Assembly: GCA_030263295.1 (NCBI GenBank)
Contig: SZOS01000007.1
Coordinates: 21,605-85,604, forward strand
Length of the DNA: 64,000 nt
Source of the DNA: Dokdonella_A sp014338185
GTDB lineage: Bacteria; Pseudomonadota; Gammaproteobacteria; Xanthomonadales; Rhodanobacteraceae
Direction: 5' to 3'
Shown here: piece by piece, positions 1 through 9,417 of the stretch
Layout of the letters: each line of letters opens with the position of its first letter
Numbering within the stretch: position 1 is the first letter of the stretch
The notes under the pieces: generated by a model
Databases searched by the model: none
The model's input: only the letters and a program-made list of their open reading frames with translations
What the model was told of the DNA's origin: nothing
Position numbers and translations under genes: made by a program

Positions 1-2404
1 GGGTGGCGTGGTCGCTGTCGCTGTACACGACCTGCGGCGCGCTCTGGAAATGGCGCAGGCGCCGCGGCACCTGCCGCCGTGCGGCGCGCGGCTGCAGCTC
101 GCGCGGCGCCAGCGCCCGCAACAGTGCCGCGCGCAGTTCGGCCGCGCGCTCGCGTTCGAGCGGTGCCGCGCTGCGCGCGTCGATGAGTTCGAAGGTGTCG
201 AACACGCGCCGCCGCGCGGACACCAGCAGGCGCGCGCGCACCACGCCCGCGTCGAAGCGGTCGAGCGTGGTCACGATGGTCGCGAACAAGCCGTCGCGAT
301 CGGGCGCGCATACCAGCAATTCGCTGCTGCCGCGGCCGGGCGCGGTGTCGATCGCGACGATCACCTCGTCGTCGGCACGGCCGGCGATCGCCTGCGCCTG
401 CCACAGGATCTGCTCGGCGCGCAGGCGCAGGAACGCATCGTCGGGCAGTTCATCCAGCGCGGCGATCGCCGCCGCGGACACGCCCTGGTCGCGCGCCAGC
501 GCCAACGTACGCTCGCGCTTGGCGGCGATGCGCTCGCCGGCGTGCTGCGGCTGCTGCAGGCCCGCACGCAGCACGTAGCGCGCGGCCACATGCAGGTCGG
601 CCAGCAGGCGCGCCTTCCAGCCGTTCCACAACCTCGGGTTGGTGCCCGCGATGTCGGCCATCGTGAGCAGGTACAGGTAATCCAGCCGCGCGCGCTCGCC
701 CACCTCGCTGGCGAAGCGATGCACGACCTGCGGATCGGTGATGTCCTGGCGCTGCGCGGTCACGCTCATGAGCAGGTGGTGGCGCACCAGCCAGGCCACC
801 AGCTCGACGTCGTGCGCGGGCAGCCCCAGACGCGCGCAGAACGCCCGCGCCTCGACCTCGCCCAGCTCGCTGTGGTCGCCGCCGCGGCCCTTGGCGATGT
901 CGTGCAGCAGGGCCGCCAGCAGCAGCAGTTCCGGTTGCGGCAAGGCCGCGTACACACTGTCGGCCTCGGGGAAGCGCTCGCGGGCGTCGGGCTGGGCGAA
1001 GCTGGCCACGTTGCGCAGCACACGCAGCGTGTGCTCGTCGACCGTGTAGACGTGGAACAGGTCGTACTGCATGCGCCCGACCACGCGCCGGAACGCGGGC
1101 AGCACCGCCGCCAGCACGCCATGGCGGTTCATCTGCGCGAGCGCCTCGACCGCAGCCGCGCCGCGCCGCAGCAGCGCCAGCAGCGCCGCGAGCACGCCCG
1201 CATCCTGTGCCAGCGCATCGCCATGCCGGGCCAACGCCTGCTGCAACAGGCGCATCGCCTGCGCCGTCAGCCCGCGCAGCCCGTCCTGCTCCAGCGGCAA
1301 CGCAAACAGCTCGATGATCGCGGCCGGGCGCCGCAGCAGCAGGTCGCGCTCGCGCGGCTCGATGCGCTGGCCGCGGGCGAGGAAGTCCGCACCGAGCACG
1401 CGCAGCGGCGCGTCGGCCTCGAGCAGTTCGGTGCAGCGCTCGACCAGTTGTGCGCCGAGCCGCTCGACGATGGTGGCCGCGCGGTAGTAGGCCTGCATGA
1501 AGCGTTCGACGCCGAGGTTGCCCGCGTGCTCATCCTCGAACCCGAGCAGCGTGGCGAGCGTGCGCTGGAAGTCGAACAGCAGCCGCTCCTGGGCGCGCGC
1601 GGCGGCCAGGTGCAAGGCCATGCGGTAGCGGCGCAGGGTCGCCTGCGCGCGCAGCAGCGCGGCGTGCTCGGTCGCATCGAGCAGGTCGCAGGCGACCATC
1701 GCGGCGAAATCCCCGGCCTGCGCCACGCGCCGTCCGAGCCAGCGCATGAGGTCGAGCGTGCGCAGGCCGCCGGGGCCGTCCTTGAGGTCGGGTTCGAGGT
1801 TGTAGGCGGTGTCATGGCAGCGCGCGAAGCGTGCGGCCTGCTCGGCCACCTTGGCGGCGAGGAAGGCGGCCGGTGGCCACAACGCGGGGTCGTCGAGGAT
1901 GACCTGCAGCGCAGTTGCCGGTCCCGCCAGCGCGCGCGCATCGAGCAGGCTCGTGTACACGCTCACGTCCTGCGCGGCCAGGTCGTGGCACTGCGCGGGC
2001 GTGCGCACCGCGTGGCCGGGCTTGAGGCCGATGTCCCACAGGCAGGCGAAGAACGCCTCCAGCGCGCGCCGCTGGCGCGCGAGCACGGCATCCTCGCCCA
2101 GCACCAGCAGGTCCACGTCCGAGTGCGGGAACAACAGGCCGCGGCCGTAGCCACCGCTGGCCAGCAACGTGCACCCGGCTGCCTCGCCCAGGCACGCACG
2201 CCAGACGTGGCCGACCACCGCGTCGACCCACTCGGCGCGCCGGCGCAGCAGCGCATCGGTGGCGACGCCGGCGCGAAACGCGGCCGCGAGCGCGCGCTCG
2301 CCGTCGCCCAGCCACTGGCGCAGCGCGAGGCGGGCATCGCTGGAAACACCGCTGCGCGGGGGCGCCGCTGGCAGGCGCGGCAGCGCGGGCAGCGACGCGG
2401 GCAT
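1..2404 (-). CDS. glnD: GlnD, bifunctional PII uridylyltransferase/uridylyl-removing enzyme (3' end off window)
   Basis: GlnD is the cytoplasmic nitrogen sensor that uridylylates PII when glutamine is low and removes UMP when it is high. About 801 codons are visible; the family is usually 850-900 residues, so part of the second ACT domain lies beyond base 1. Reading inward from the ATG at 2404, the nucleotidyltransferase motif GGYGR...PHSDVD lies at about residues 84-99 (D97, D99). The HD-hydrolase motif LLHDIAKGRGGDHSE is near residue 495. The first ACT domain contains APDRDGLFATI, and the start of the second is cut. The gene begins 3 bases after the map stop, so it is almost certainly co-transcribed with map. 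Being partial, its C terminus cannot be checked. Confidence 0.95.
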   Translation of the reverse strand, partial: MPASLPALPRLPAAPPRSGVSSDARLALRQWLGDGERALAAAFRAGVATDALLRRRAEWVDAVVGHVWRACLGEAAGCTLLASGGYGRGLLFPHSDVDLLVLGEDAVLARQRRALEAFFACLWDIGLKPGHAVRTPAQCHDLAAQDVSVYTSLLDARALAGPATALQVILDDPALWPPAAFLAAKVAEQAARFARCHDTAYNLEPDLKDGPGGLRTLDLMRWLGRRVAQAGDFAAMVACDLLDATEHAALLRAQATLRRYRMALHLAAARAQERLLFDFQRTLATLLGFEDEHAGNLGVERFMQAYYRAATIVERLGAQLVERCTELLEADAPLRVLGADFLARGQRIEPRERDLLLRRPAAIIELFALPLEQDGLRGLTAQAMRLLQQALARHGDALAQDAGVLAALLALLRRGAAAVEALAQMNRHGVLAAVLPAFRRVVGRMQYDLFHVYTVDEHTLRVLRNVASFAQPDARERFPEADSVYAALPQPELLLLAALLHDIAKGRGGDHSELGEVEARAFCARLGLPAHDVELVAWLVRHHLLMSVTAQRQDITDPQVVHRFASEVGERARLDYLYLLTMADIAGTNPRLWNGWKARLLADLHVAARYVLRAGLQQPQHAGERIAAKRERTLALARDQGVSAAAIAALDELPDDAFLRLRAEQILWQAQAIAGRADDEVIVAIDTAPGRGSSELLVCAPDRDGLFATIVTTLDRFDAGVVRARLLVSARRRVFDTFELIDARSAAPLERERAAELRAALLRALAPRELQPRAARRQVPRRLRHFQSAPQVVYSDSDHAT

Positions 2405-2407
2405 GCC

Positions 2408-3175
2408 TCAGGCCGGCTCGGGCCAGGGCGTGAGGATCTCGTAGCCGTCGTCGGTGACCGCGATGGTGTGCTCCCACTGCGCCGACAGCGAATGGTCCTT
2501 GGTGACCACGGTCCAGCCGTCGGGCAGCAGGCGCGTGTGCGGCTTGCCGGCGTTGATCATCGGCTCGACCGTGAAGGTCATGCCCTTCTGCAGGCGCATG
2601 CCGGCGCCGCGGTTGCCGTAATGCAGCACCTGCGGGTCCTCGTGGTACACCTTTCCGATACCGTGGCCGCAGTATTCGCGCACCACCGAGTAGCCGCGTG
2701 ACTCGGCGTGCTGCTGGATCGCATGGCCGATGTCGCCCAGCGTGGCACCGGGGCGCACCTGCTCGATGCCCAGCAGCATCGCCTCCAGCGTGGTGTCGAC
2801 CAGGCGCTTGGCCAGCACCGAGGGCGTGCCCACGCAATACATGCGGCTGGTGTCGCCATGCCAGCCGTCCTTGATCACGGTGATGTCGATGTTGATGATG
2901 TCGCCGTCGCGCAGGACCTTGCCCGGGCTCGGGATGCCATGGCAGATCACGTGGTTGACCGAGGTGCACAGCGTCTTGGGAAAGCCCTTGTAACCGACGT
3001 TGGCCGGGATCGCCTTCTGCACGTTGACGATGTGGTCGTAGGCGAGGCGGTCCAGGTCCTCGGTGCTGACGCCGGGCCTGACGTGGGGCACCAGCATCTC
3101 CAGCACCTCGGCCGCGAGGCGGCCGGCAACGCGCATCTGCTCGATCTGGGCAGGGGTCTTGACGGTGACGGGCAT
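2408..3175 (-). CDS. map: Type I methionine aminopeptidase
   Basis: This 255-residue enzyme removes the initiator methionine from nascent proteins at the ribosome. Substrate-binding H79 and metal ligands D97, D108, H171, E204 and E235 are all present, and their numbering coincides with the E. coli enzyme, which also supports the chosen ATG. There is no N-terminal zinc-finger or linker extension, so it is the short type Ia form. It is the first gene of a leftward unit with glnD and is divergent from rpsB across 320 bases. The shared AGTATA/TATACT region near 3219-3224 could serve promoters on both strands. Confidence 0.97.
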   Translation of the reverse strand: MPVTVKTPAQIEQMRVAGRLAAEVLEMLVPHVRPGVSTEDLDRLAYDHIVNVQKAIPANVGYKGFPKTLCTSVNHVICHGIPSPGKVLRDGDIINIDITVIKDGWHGDTSRMYCVGTPSVLAKRLVDTTLEAMLLGIEQVRPGATLGDIGHAIQQHAESRGYSVVREYCGHGIGKVYHEDPQVLHYGNRGAGMRLQKGMTFTVEPMINAGKPHTRLLPDGWTVVTKDHSLSAQWEHTIAVTDDGYEILTPWPEPA

Positions 3176-3194
3176 GATCTCTCTGTGGGCAAGG

Positions 3195-3224
3195 GTGACG
3201 CGCGGTCGCGAAGCGCGCTATACT
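3195..3224 (+). promoter_or_regulatory. rpsB: Predicted sigma-70 promoter of rpsB-tsf
   Basis: A GTGACG -35-like hexamer (3195-3200) and a TATACT -10 hexamer (3219-3224) are separated by 18 bases. The AT-rich -10 stands out against the GC-rich surroundings. It would give a leader of roughly 265 nt before rpsB. Inferred from sequence only. Confidence 0.55.
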
Positions 3225-3495
3225 CTCACGGTTCCGCGCCCTTGGCTTGATGCCAAGGCGTGGCACACCAGATGCGGTCGCGCGGGCAATCCGCAAGGCC
3301 GCAACGGCAATCGTGCCGAATCCGCACACGCATCGTCACCGCGTCCGGGGTGCCCCGCAAGGGGTCGTTCGCGGCGGGTGCGTGGAGGTCCAACCCCGGA
3401 ATTGCTGCAGGCATCGCCGCCTGCCGCGCCTGCCCGCGGGCAGGCATGGCAGTGGACCGCCCGCCGCGATTCCCCTGCATGAAGGAATACCAGCA
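3225..3495 (+). promoter_or_regulatory. Long 5' leader of rpsB, likely S2 autoregulatory leader
   Basis: This 270-base untranslated stretch contains no credible gene. A perfect 7-bp hairpin, CCTTGGC (3240-3246) with GCCAAGG (3252-3258), begins about 10 nt after the predicted transcription start. In other gammaproteobacteria the rpsB leader is a structured RNA bound by S2 to repress rpsB-tsf. Length and position here fit such a role, but I have not folded the RNA or matched it to a covariance model. The ribosome binding site GAAGGA lies at about 3481-3486. Confidence 0.4.
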
Positions 3496-4395
3496 ATGCC
3501 ACAAGTCACCATGCGCCAGATGCTTGAAGCCGGCGTGCATTTTGGCCACCAGACCCGTTACTGGAACCCGCGCATGGCGCCGTACATCTTCGGTGCGCGC
3601 GGCAAGATCCACATCATCAACCTCGAAAAGACCCTGCCGCTGTTCAGCGACGCGATGAACTTCCTGTCGGCGATCGCGCAGAAGCGCGGCACCATCCTGT
3701 TCGTCGGCACCAAGCGCTCGGCGCGCGAGGCGATCAAGGAAGAGGCGGCCCGCTGCGGCATGCCCTACATCAGCCAGCGCTGGCTCGGCGGCATGCTGAC
3801 CAACTTCCGCACCGTCAAGCAGTCGGTCGGCCGCCTCAAGGAACTGGAGGCGATGGCCACCGACGGCAGCTATGACCGCCTGGTCAAGCACGAAGTGCTG
3901 CGCCTCGTACGCGAGAAGGAAAAGCTCGAGAACTCGCTCGGCGGCATCAAGGACATGGGCCGCCTGCCCGACGCGCTGTTCGTGATCGACATCGGCCACG
4001 AGGACATCGCGATCAAGGAAGCCAAGAAGCTCGGCATCCCGGTGGTGGCGGTGGTCGACACCAACTACGACCCGGCGCTGGTCGACTACGCGATCCCGGG
4101 CAACGACGACGCGATCCGCGCGGTGCAGCTGTACGCGGCCGCCGCCGCCGACGCGGTGCTCGAAGGCAAGGCCGCCGCGCCTGCCGCCGCGGTCAGCGAC
4201 AAGGACGAGTTCGTCGAACTCGACGCCGACGGCAACCCGGTGGTCAAGAAGGAAGCGCGCGAGCGCGACGATCGCCGCCGCCCGTCCGGCCCGCGCAAGC
4301 CCGGCGCCGACAAGCGTCCCGCCGGCAAGGGTCGCGCCGCGCCACGCACCGCGCGTCCGGCCAAGGACGACGCCAGCCCCGACAGCGCCGAGTAA
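3496..4395 (+). CDS. rpsB: 30S ribosomal protein S2 with an extended basic tail
   Basis: S2 is an essential late-assembly protein of the small ribosomal subunit. The start ATG follows GAAGGA, and the protein opens MPQVTMRQMLEAGVHFGHQ, the family signature. The 299 residues exceed the approximately 241 of E. coli S2. The conserved core ends near residue 225-235, and about 65 residues of low-complexity sequence follow, first Ala-rich and acidic, then Arg/Lys/Pro-rich. Moderate extensions are known in xanthomonads; this one looks long and probably disordered. It is co-transcribed with tsf, which starts 147 bases downstream. Confidence 0.97.
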   Translation: MPQVTMRQMLEAGVHFGHQTRYWNPRMAPYIFGARGKIHIINLEKTLPLFSDAMNFLSAIAQKRGTILFVGTKRSAREAIKEEAARCGMPYISQRWLGGMLTNFRTVKQSVGRLKELEAMATDGSYDRLVKHEVLRLVREKEKLENSLGGIKDMGRLPDALFVIDIGHEDIAIKEAKKLGIPVVAVVDTNYDPALVDYAIPGNDDAIRAVQLYAAAAADAVLEGKAAAPAAAVSDKDEFVELDADGNPVVKKEARERDDRRRPSGPRKPGADKRPAGKGRAAPRTARPAKDDASPDSAE

Positions 4396-4542
4396 GGCGC
4401 GCGGCACCCACGCCACGGCCCGGCCCACCGGCCGGCCGTTGCGGCCGATGCCTCGACCGATGGCCATGGCGCCGCGCGCGCCCTGCCCGGTCCCCCATGA
4501 CATGCGCGTGTGCCCACGCGCAGCAACCGCCACGAGGACACC

Positions 4543-5421
<879 letters not shown>

Positions 5422-5444
5422 CCGGAGTCGAACCTCGACAACAG

Positions 5445-5475
5445 CAAGGCCGCGCCCGTCGCGGCCTTGTTCGTT
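5445..5475 (+). terminator. Rho-independent terminator of rpsB-tsf
   Basis: A perfect 10-bp stem, CAAGGCCGCG (5445-5454) with CGCGGCCTTG (5460-5469), has a 5-nt loop and is followed by TTCGTT. It lies 23 nt after the tsf stop. The next gene is convergent, so it may serve both strands. Confidence 0.85.
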
Positions 5476-5486
5476 GTGGGCCGGCC

Positions 5487-6140
5487 TCAGCCGCCCTTGC
5501 CATCGTCCTCACGCCGGCCGCTGCCACCGGCCGCCACCGGCAGGTGCCAGCCGCGCCGCACCGCCATCATGCGCAGGCTGAAGCACACGGCTGCCGCGGC
5601 CAGCATCGTGAGCGGGGTCGGCCAGCGCGCGAGCTCGCCGATCACCACCAGTGCCGCACCCGCGAGCGCGGCCACCGCATACAGCTCGGCGCGCAGCACC
5701 ATCGGCACCTGGGTCAGCAGCACGTCCCGCGCCATGCCGCCGCCAATGCCCGTGAGCATGCCCAGCAGTGCGGCCATGAGCGGGTGCAGTTCGAACGCGA
5801 GTGCCTTCTCGGTACCGACCACCGCGAACAGCGCGAGCCCGGCCGCATCGAACATGCGCACGGGGTTGCGCAGGCGCTCGATCCACGGGCACCACAGGAA
5901 GGTGACCACCCCGGCCGCGGCCGACACCGCCAGGTAGCGCCAGTCGGCGATCGCGAGCGGTGGCACCGCGCCGATCAGCAGGTCGCGCGTGATGCCGCCC
6001 GCGCTCGCGGCCGCGAACGCCACCACGAGCACGCCGAACAGGTCGAGGCGGCGGCGCACCGCGGCGGTCGCGCCGCTGAGCGCGAACACGAACGTGCCGC
6101 ACAGGTCCAGCACGTCGATCAGCGCGGTCATCCCAGGCAT
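5487..6140 (-). CDS. TRIC-type cation channel family membrane protein (UPF0126, YadS/YicG-like)
   Basis: This 217-residue protein has about seven hydrophobic segments and the two UPF0126 repeats. The repeats are recognisable as ALSGATAAVRRRLDLFG...SAGGITRDLL and LGMLTGIGGGMARDVLL, where glycine-rich kinks precede R-D. Prokaryotic homologues of this fold have been described as trimeric potassium or cation channels; the substrate here is inferred only from family. It stands alone between the convergent tsf terminator and the divergent pyrH promoter. The ATG at 6140 could be replaced by the one at 6131 (MTALID). Confidence 0.85.
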   Translation of the reverse strand: MPGMTALIDVLDLCGTFVFALSGATAAVRRRLDLFGVLVVAFAAASAGGITRDLLIGAVPPLAIADWRYLAVSAAAGVVTFLWCPWIERLRNPVRMFDAAGLALFAVVGTEKALAFELHPLMAALLGMLTGIGGGMARDVLLTQVPMVLRAELYAVAALAGAALVVIGELARWPTPLTMLAAAAVCFSLRMMAVRRGWHLPVAAGGSGRREDDGKGG

Positions 6141-6203
6141 TTCGGCTCCGGCTCAAGGCATCGCGGACGGCATGCGGCGCTGCGCAAGCGCGAGCCGTGC
6201 CGG

Positions 6204-6209
6204 TACAAT
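6204..6209 (+). promoter_or_regulatory. pyrH: Predicted -10 element upstream of pyrH
   Basis: TACAAT, 27 bases upstream of the pyrH ATG, matches the sigma-70 -10 consensus at 5 of 6 positions. No convincing -35 is visible at the right distance, so activity is uncertain. Confidence 0.4.
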
Positions 6210-6236
6210 ACGGCAGTTTGCCCGACGGAACGCCCC

Positions 6237-6962
6237 ATGAGCACCGATCTCAAGTACAAGCGCATCCTGCTCAAGCTCTCCGGCGAGGCACTCATGGGCG
6301 AGGCCGACTACGGCATCGACCCCAAGGTGCTGCAGCGCCTCGCGCGCGAGATCATCGAGGTGCAGCGCGCCGGCGTGCAGGTGGGCGTGGTGATCGGCGG
6401 CGGCAACATCTTCCGCGGCGCGGGGCTGGCCGCGGCCGGCATGGATCGCGTGACCGCCGACCACATGGGCATGCTCGCGACCGTGATGAATGCGCTGGCG
6501 ATGCAGGACGCGATCGAGAAGGCCGGCGGCTACGCCCGCACCATGAGCGCGATCAAGATCAACGAGGTGTGCGAGGACTTCATCCGCCGTCGCGCGATCC
6601 GCCACATCGAGAAGGGCCGCATCGCGCTGTTCGCGGCCGGCACCGGCAACCCGTTCTTTACCACCGACTCGGCCGCGGCGCTGCGCGCGATCGAGATCGG
6701 CGCCGACCTGCTGCTCAAGGCCACCAAGGTCGACGGCGTGTACAGCGCCGACCCGGCCAAGGATCCGTCGGCCACGCGCTACGAGCACCTGGGCTACCAC
6801 GAGGTCATCGAGCGCAACCTGCAGGTGATGGACACCAGCGCGATCGCGCTGTGCCGCGACAACAAGGTGCCGCTGCGCATCTACGACATGTCGCACGAGG
6901 GCGACCTCATGCGCATCATGCGCGGCGAGCCGATCGGCACGCTGGTCGACACGCACCGCTGA
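6237..6962 (+). CDS. pyrH: UMP kinase
   Basis: PyrH phosphorylates UMP to UDP in pyrimidine nucleotide synthesis and is a hexameric amino-acid-kinase-fold enzyme. The 241 residues equal the E. coli length. LKLSGEAL near the start, the nucleotide-binding GGGNIFRG loop, the GTGNPFFTTD segment and LLKATKVDGVYSADP are all intact. The gene begins the classical pyrH-frr-uppS-cdsA-dxr-rseP run. The start ATG gives the expected N terminus MSTDLKYKRILLKLSGE. Confidence 0.98.
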   Translation: MSTDLKYKRILLKLSGEALMGEADYGIDPKVLQRLAREIIEVQRAGVQVGVVIGGGNIFRGAGLAAAGMDRVTADHMGMLATVMNALAMQDAIEKAGGYARTMSAIKINEVCEDFIRRRAIRHIEKGRIALFAAGTGNPFFTTDSAAALRAIEIGADLLLKATKVDGVYSADPAKDPSATRYEHLGYHEVIERNLQVMDTSAIALCRDNKVPLRIYDMSHEGDLMRIMRGEPIGTLVDTHR

Positions 6963-7070
6963 GGACCCGCCTGCGGCACTCGCGGGCGCGCGGTCCGCAG
7001 CCGCCACGCGTGGCGCGGCCGCGGGCGCGAAACGATGCCGCAGCCGCCGCTGTGTGGCCCCGTGCGCCCG

Positions 7071-7098
7071 CTGGCGCGAGCGCACGCGCTGCTATACT
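7071..7098 (+). promoter_or_regulatory. frr: Predicted sigma-70 promoter of frr
   Basis: CTGGCG (7071-7076) and TATACT (7093-7098) are 16 bases apart, and the -10 lies 36 nt before the frr ATG. This suggests that frr and downstream genes have an internal promoter within the pyrH run. Confidence 0.5.
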
Positions 7099-7134
7099 CG
7101 GGGCCGTTTCCGCCCCCTTTGCGACCCTTGCGCC

Positions 7135-7692
7135 ATGCTCGACACGATCAAGAAGGATGCGCAGACGCGCATGCAGAAGAGCGTCGAATCGCTCCGCCAC
7201 GAACTCCAGCGCCTGCGCACCGGGCGCGCCAGCACCGCGCTGATCGAGCCGCTCAAGGTGCCCTACTACGGCACCGATACGCCGATCACCCAGGTGGCGA
7301 GCGTGGCGATTGCCGACGCGCGCTCGATCACGATCACCCCGTTCGAGAAGAACATGGTGGGTGCGGTCGAAAAGGCGATCCTGGCCTCCGATCTCGGCCT
7401 GACCCCGACCACGGTCGGCCAGGTCATCCGCATCAACCTGCCCGCGCTGACCGAGGAACGCCGCAAGGAACTGTCCAAGCATGTGGCGCACGAGGGCGAG
7501 AACGCCAAGGTGGCCGTGCGCAACGTGCGCCGCGACGCGCTGCACCAGATCAAGGAACTGCTCAAGGACAAGCAGATCTCGGAAGACGACGAGCGCCGTG
7601 CGGGCGAGGACATCCAGAAGGCCACCGACAAGTTCATCAAGGATGTCGATGGCGTGGTCAAGGCCAAGGAAGACGAGCTGATGGCGATGTGA
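7135..7692 (+). CDS. frr: Ribosome recycling factor
   Basis: RRF works with EF-G to split the post-termination ribosome. The 185 residues are exactly the E. coli length. The N-terminal helix (MLDTIKKDAQTRMQKSVESL), the RTGRAS segment and the ITPFEKN and VRNVRRDA motifs of the two-domain L-shaped protein are present. The ATG at 7135 is preferred to an in-frame upstream ATG at 7054 because the extra 27 codons cross the predicted promoter and show no family similarity. Confidence 0.97.
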   Translation: MLDTIKKDAQTRMQKSVESLRHELQRLRTGRASTALIEPLKVPYYGTDTPITQVASVAIADARSITITPFEKNMVGAVEKAILASDLGLTPTTVGQVIRINLPALTEERRKELSKHVAHEGENAKVAVRNVRRDALHQIKELLKDKQISEDDERRAGEDIQKATDKFIKDVDGVVKAKEDELMAM

Positions 7693-7766
7693 GGCGCGGC
7701 CCGGGACGGCGGATGCACGCATCCCGACGCGGCCGTCGCGCCGCCTGCGATCGCACCGGCACGCAC

Positions 7767-7789
7767 GCGGCCGCCGGACCGGCGGCCGC
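7767..7789 (+). repeat. Near-perfect GC inverted repeat between frr and uppS
   Basis: Arms GCGGCCGCCGG (7767-7777) and CCGGCGGCCGC (7779-7789) are exact reverse complements around one base. The 151-base frr-uppS gap holds no gene. The repeat could be an mRNA hairpin tuning read-through or stability; there is no T-tract, so it is not a standard terminator. Confidence 0.5.
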
Positions 7790-7843
7790 ACCGACCCGCT
7801 TCCTGTCCGGCCGCCTTGCCGCCATGATGCATCCCCATCGCCA

Positions 7844-8581
7844 ATGACCGCCGGCCGCATGTCCATTCCCCGCCACATCGCGATCGTCATGGACGGCAAC
7901 GGCCGCTGGGCCCAGCGCCGCCATCTGCCGCGCAAGCTCGGTCATCGCGAAGGCCAGAAGGCCGTGCGCGCCACGGTCGAGCACTGCCGCGCGCGCGGCG
8001 TTGGCGCGCTTACGCTGTTTGCGTTCTCGAGCGAGAACTGGCAGCGCCCGGGCGACGAGGTCCACGCGCTGATGCAGTTGTTCGTGAAGGCGCTCGACAG
8101 CGAAGTGGACGAACTCGACCGCAATGGCGTGCGCCTGTCCTTCATCGGCGACCTGGAGCGGTTCGATGCCGAGCTGTCCACGCGCATGCGCGCGGCGATG
8201 GCACGCACGGCCGGCAACGACGCGCTGCGCCTCAACGTCGCGGTCAACTACGGTGGCCGCTGGGACATCGCCCAGGCCGCGCGCGGCGTGGCCGGCGCGG
8301 CGCTGCGCGGCGAGATCGCGCTCGATGCCATCGACGAGCTCGCGCTGGCGCCGCACCTGTGCCTGGCCGACCAGGCGCCGGTCGACCTGTTCATCCGCAC
8401 CGGCGGCGAGGTGCGCGTGAGCAACTTTCTGCTGTGGCAGCTCGCCTACGCCGAACTGTATTTCAGCGACGTGCTGTGGCCGGATTTCGACGCCGCTGCG
8501 CTCGATGCCGCCATCGATGCCTTCGCCCGGCGCGAACGTCGCTACGGCCAGACCTCCGCGCAGCTGCGCGCCACCGGCTGA
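7844..8581 (+). CDS. uppS: Undecaprenyl diphosphate synthase
   Basis: UppS condenses IPP onto farnesyl-PP to make the C55 lipid carrier for peptidoglycan and LPS units. The catalytic motif IAIVMDGNGRWA has its Asp at residue 17, and FAFSSENW, NVAVNYGGRWD and the C-terminal RTGGEVRVSNFLLWQLAYAE-type substrate-binding region are all present. Length is 245 residues. A start at 7859 (MSIPRHIA) is equally plausible and closer to the family N terminus. The stop overlaps the cdsA start by one base (TGATG), indicating translational coupling. Confidence 0.97.
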   Translation: MTAGRMSIPRHIAIVMDGNGRWAQRRHLPRKLGHREGQKAVRATVEHCRARGVGALTLFAFSSENWQRPGDEVHALMQLFVKALDSEVDELDRNGVRLSFIGDLERFDAELSTRMRAAMARTAGNDALRLNVAVNYGGRWDIAQAARGVAGAALRGEIALDAIDELALAPHLCLADQAPVDLFIRTGGEVRVSNFLLWQLAYAELYFSDVLWPDFDAAALDAAIDAFARRERRYGQTSAQLRATG

Positions 8582-9417
8582 TGGACGTGCTCAAGCAACG
8601 CACGATCACCGCACTCATCCTCGCCCCGCTCGCGGTGGCCACGGTGCTGCTCACCCCGACCTGGCTGTTTGCCCTGATCGTGGCCGCGCTGTTCCTGGGC
8701 GTCGGCTGGGAATGGGCACAGCTCGCGGGTGTGGCCAGCCGCGCGGGACGCCTGGGCGTGGTCGGGGTGGGCGCGCTGCTGCTGGCGCTGGCCTGGCCGC
8801 TGCACGGCAGCGTGGCGGCCGCGTGGCCGATCGCGGCGGGCCTGCTGTGGTGGCTGCTCGCGCTGCTGTGGCTGCGCCACTTCGCCTGGGCCGCCGCGCC
8901 CACGCGCGACAACACCGCGATCAAGCTCGCGGCCTGTGCCGCCGCGGTGGTGCCGGCCTGGCTCGCGCTCATGCACTTGCACGCGCAGGCGCCGCATGGC
9001 CCCTACTGGACCCTGCTCGCGGTGATGCTGGTGTGGGCCGCTGACACCGGCGCCTATTTCGCGGGCACGCGCTTCGGTCGCAGCCGGTTTGCGCCGCGCA
9101 TCAGCCCCAACAAGACCTGGGCCGGGGTGTGGGGCGCGTTTGCGCTGGCGGGCGTGGTCGCGCTCGTGGGTGGCTGGCTGCTCGACTGGCGCGACGGCTG
9201 GCTGGCGGGACTGCTCGGCGTCGCGCTGCTGAGCGTGGTGGCCTCGATCGTCGGCGACCTGGTCGAAAGCCTGCTCAAGCGCCATGCCAACGTGAAGGAC
9301 TCGGGCAGCCTGTTCCCGGGCCATGGCGGCCTGCTCGACCGCGCCGACAGCCTGCTCGCCGCCCTGCCCGTGTTCGTGGCCGGCAAGGCCCTGCTCGACC
9401 TGCTGCGCCAGTCATGA
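8581..9417 (+). CDS. cdsA: Phosphatidate cytidylyltransferase (CDP-diglyceride synthase)
   Basis: CdsA makes CDP-diacylglycerol from phosphatidic acid and CTP, the branch point for membrane phospholipids. The 278-residue protein is a polytopic inner-membrane protein with roughly eight hydrophobic segments. It carries the full CDP-synthase signature near its C terminus, beginning SLLKRHANVKDSGS and ending PGHGGLLDR. The start ATG overlaps the uppS stop, and its own stop overlaps dxr by 4 bases (ATGA), so uppS-cdsA-dxr form one tightly coupled unit. Confidence 0.96.
   Translation: MDVLKQRTITALILAPLAVATVLLTPTWLFALIVAALFLGVGWEWAQLAGVASRAGRLGVVGVGALLLALAWPLHGSVAAAWPIAAGLLWWLLALLWLRHFAWAAAPTRDNTAIKLAACAAAVVPAWLALMHLHAQAPHGPYWTLLAVMLVWAADTGAYFAGTRFGRSRFAPRISPNKTWAGVWGAFALAGVVALVGGWLLDWRDGWLAGLLGVALLSVVASIVGDLVESLLKRHANVKDSGSLFPGHGGLLDRADSLLAALPVFVAGKALLDLLRQS

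Noticed and set aside
8..2701. A plus-strand open frame of 897 codons
   Set aside because: It is antisense to glnD and map, is full of His/Gln/Arg low-complexity sequence and matches no family; it is a GC-rich shadow.
4396..4542. GGCCG-rich inverted repeats in the rpsB-tsf gap as an attenuator
   Set aside because: Arms are short and GC-biased and lack a T-tract; not distinguishable from background.
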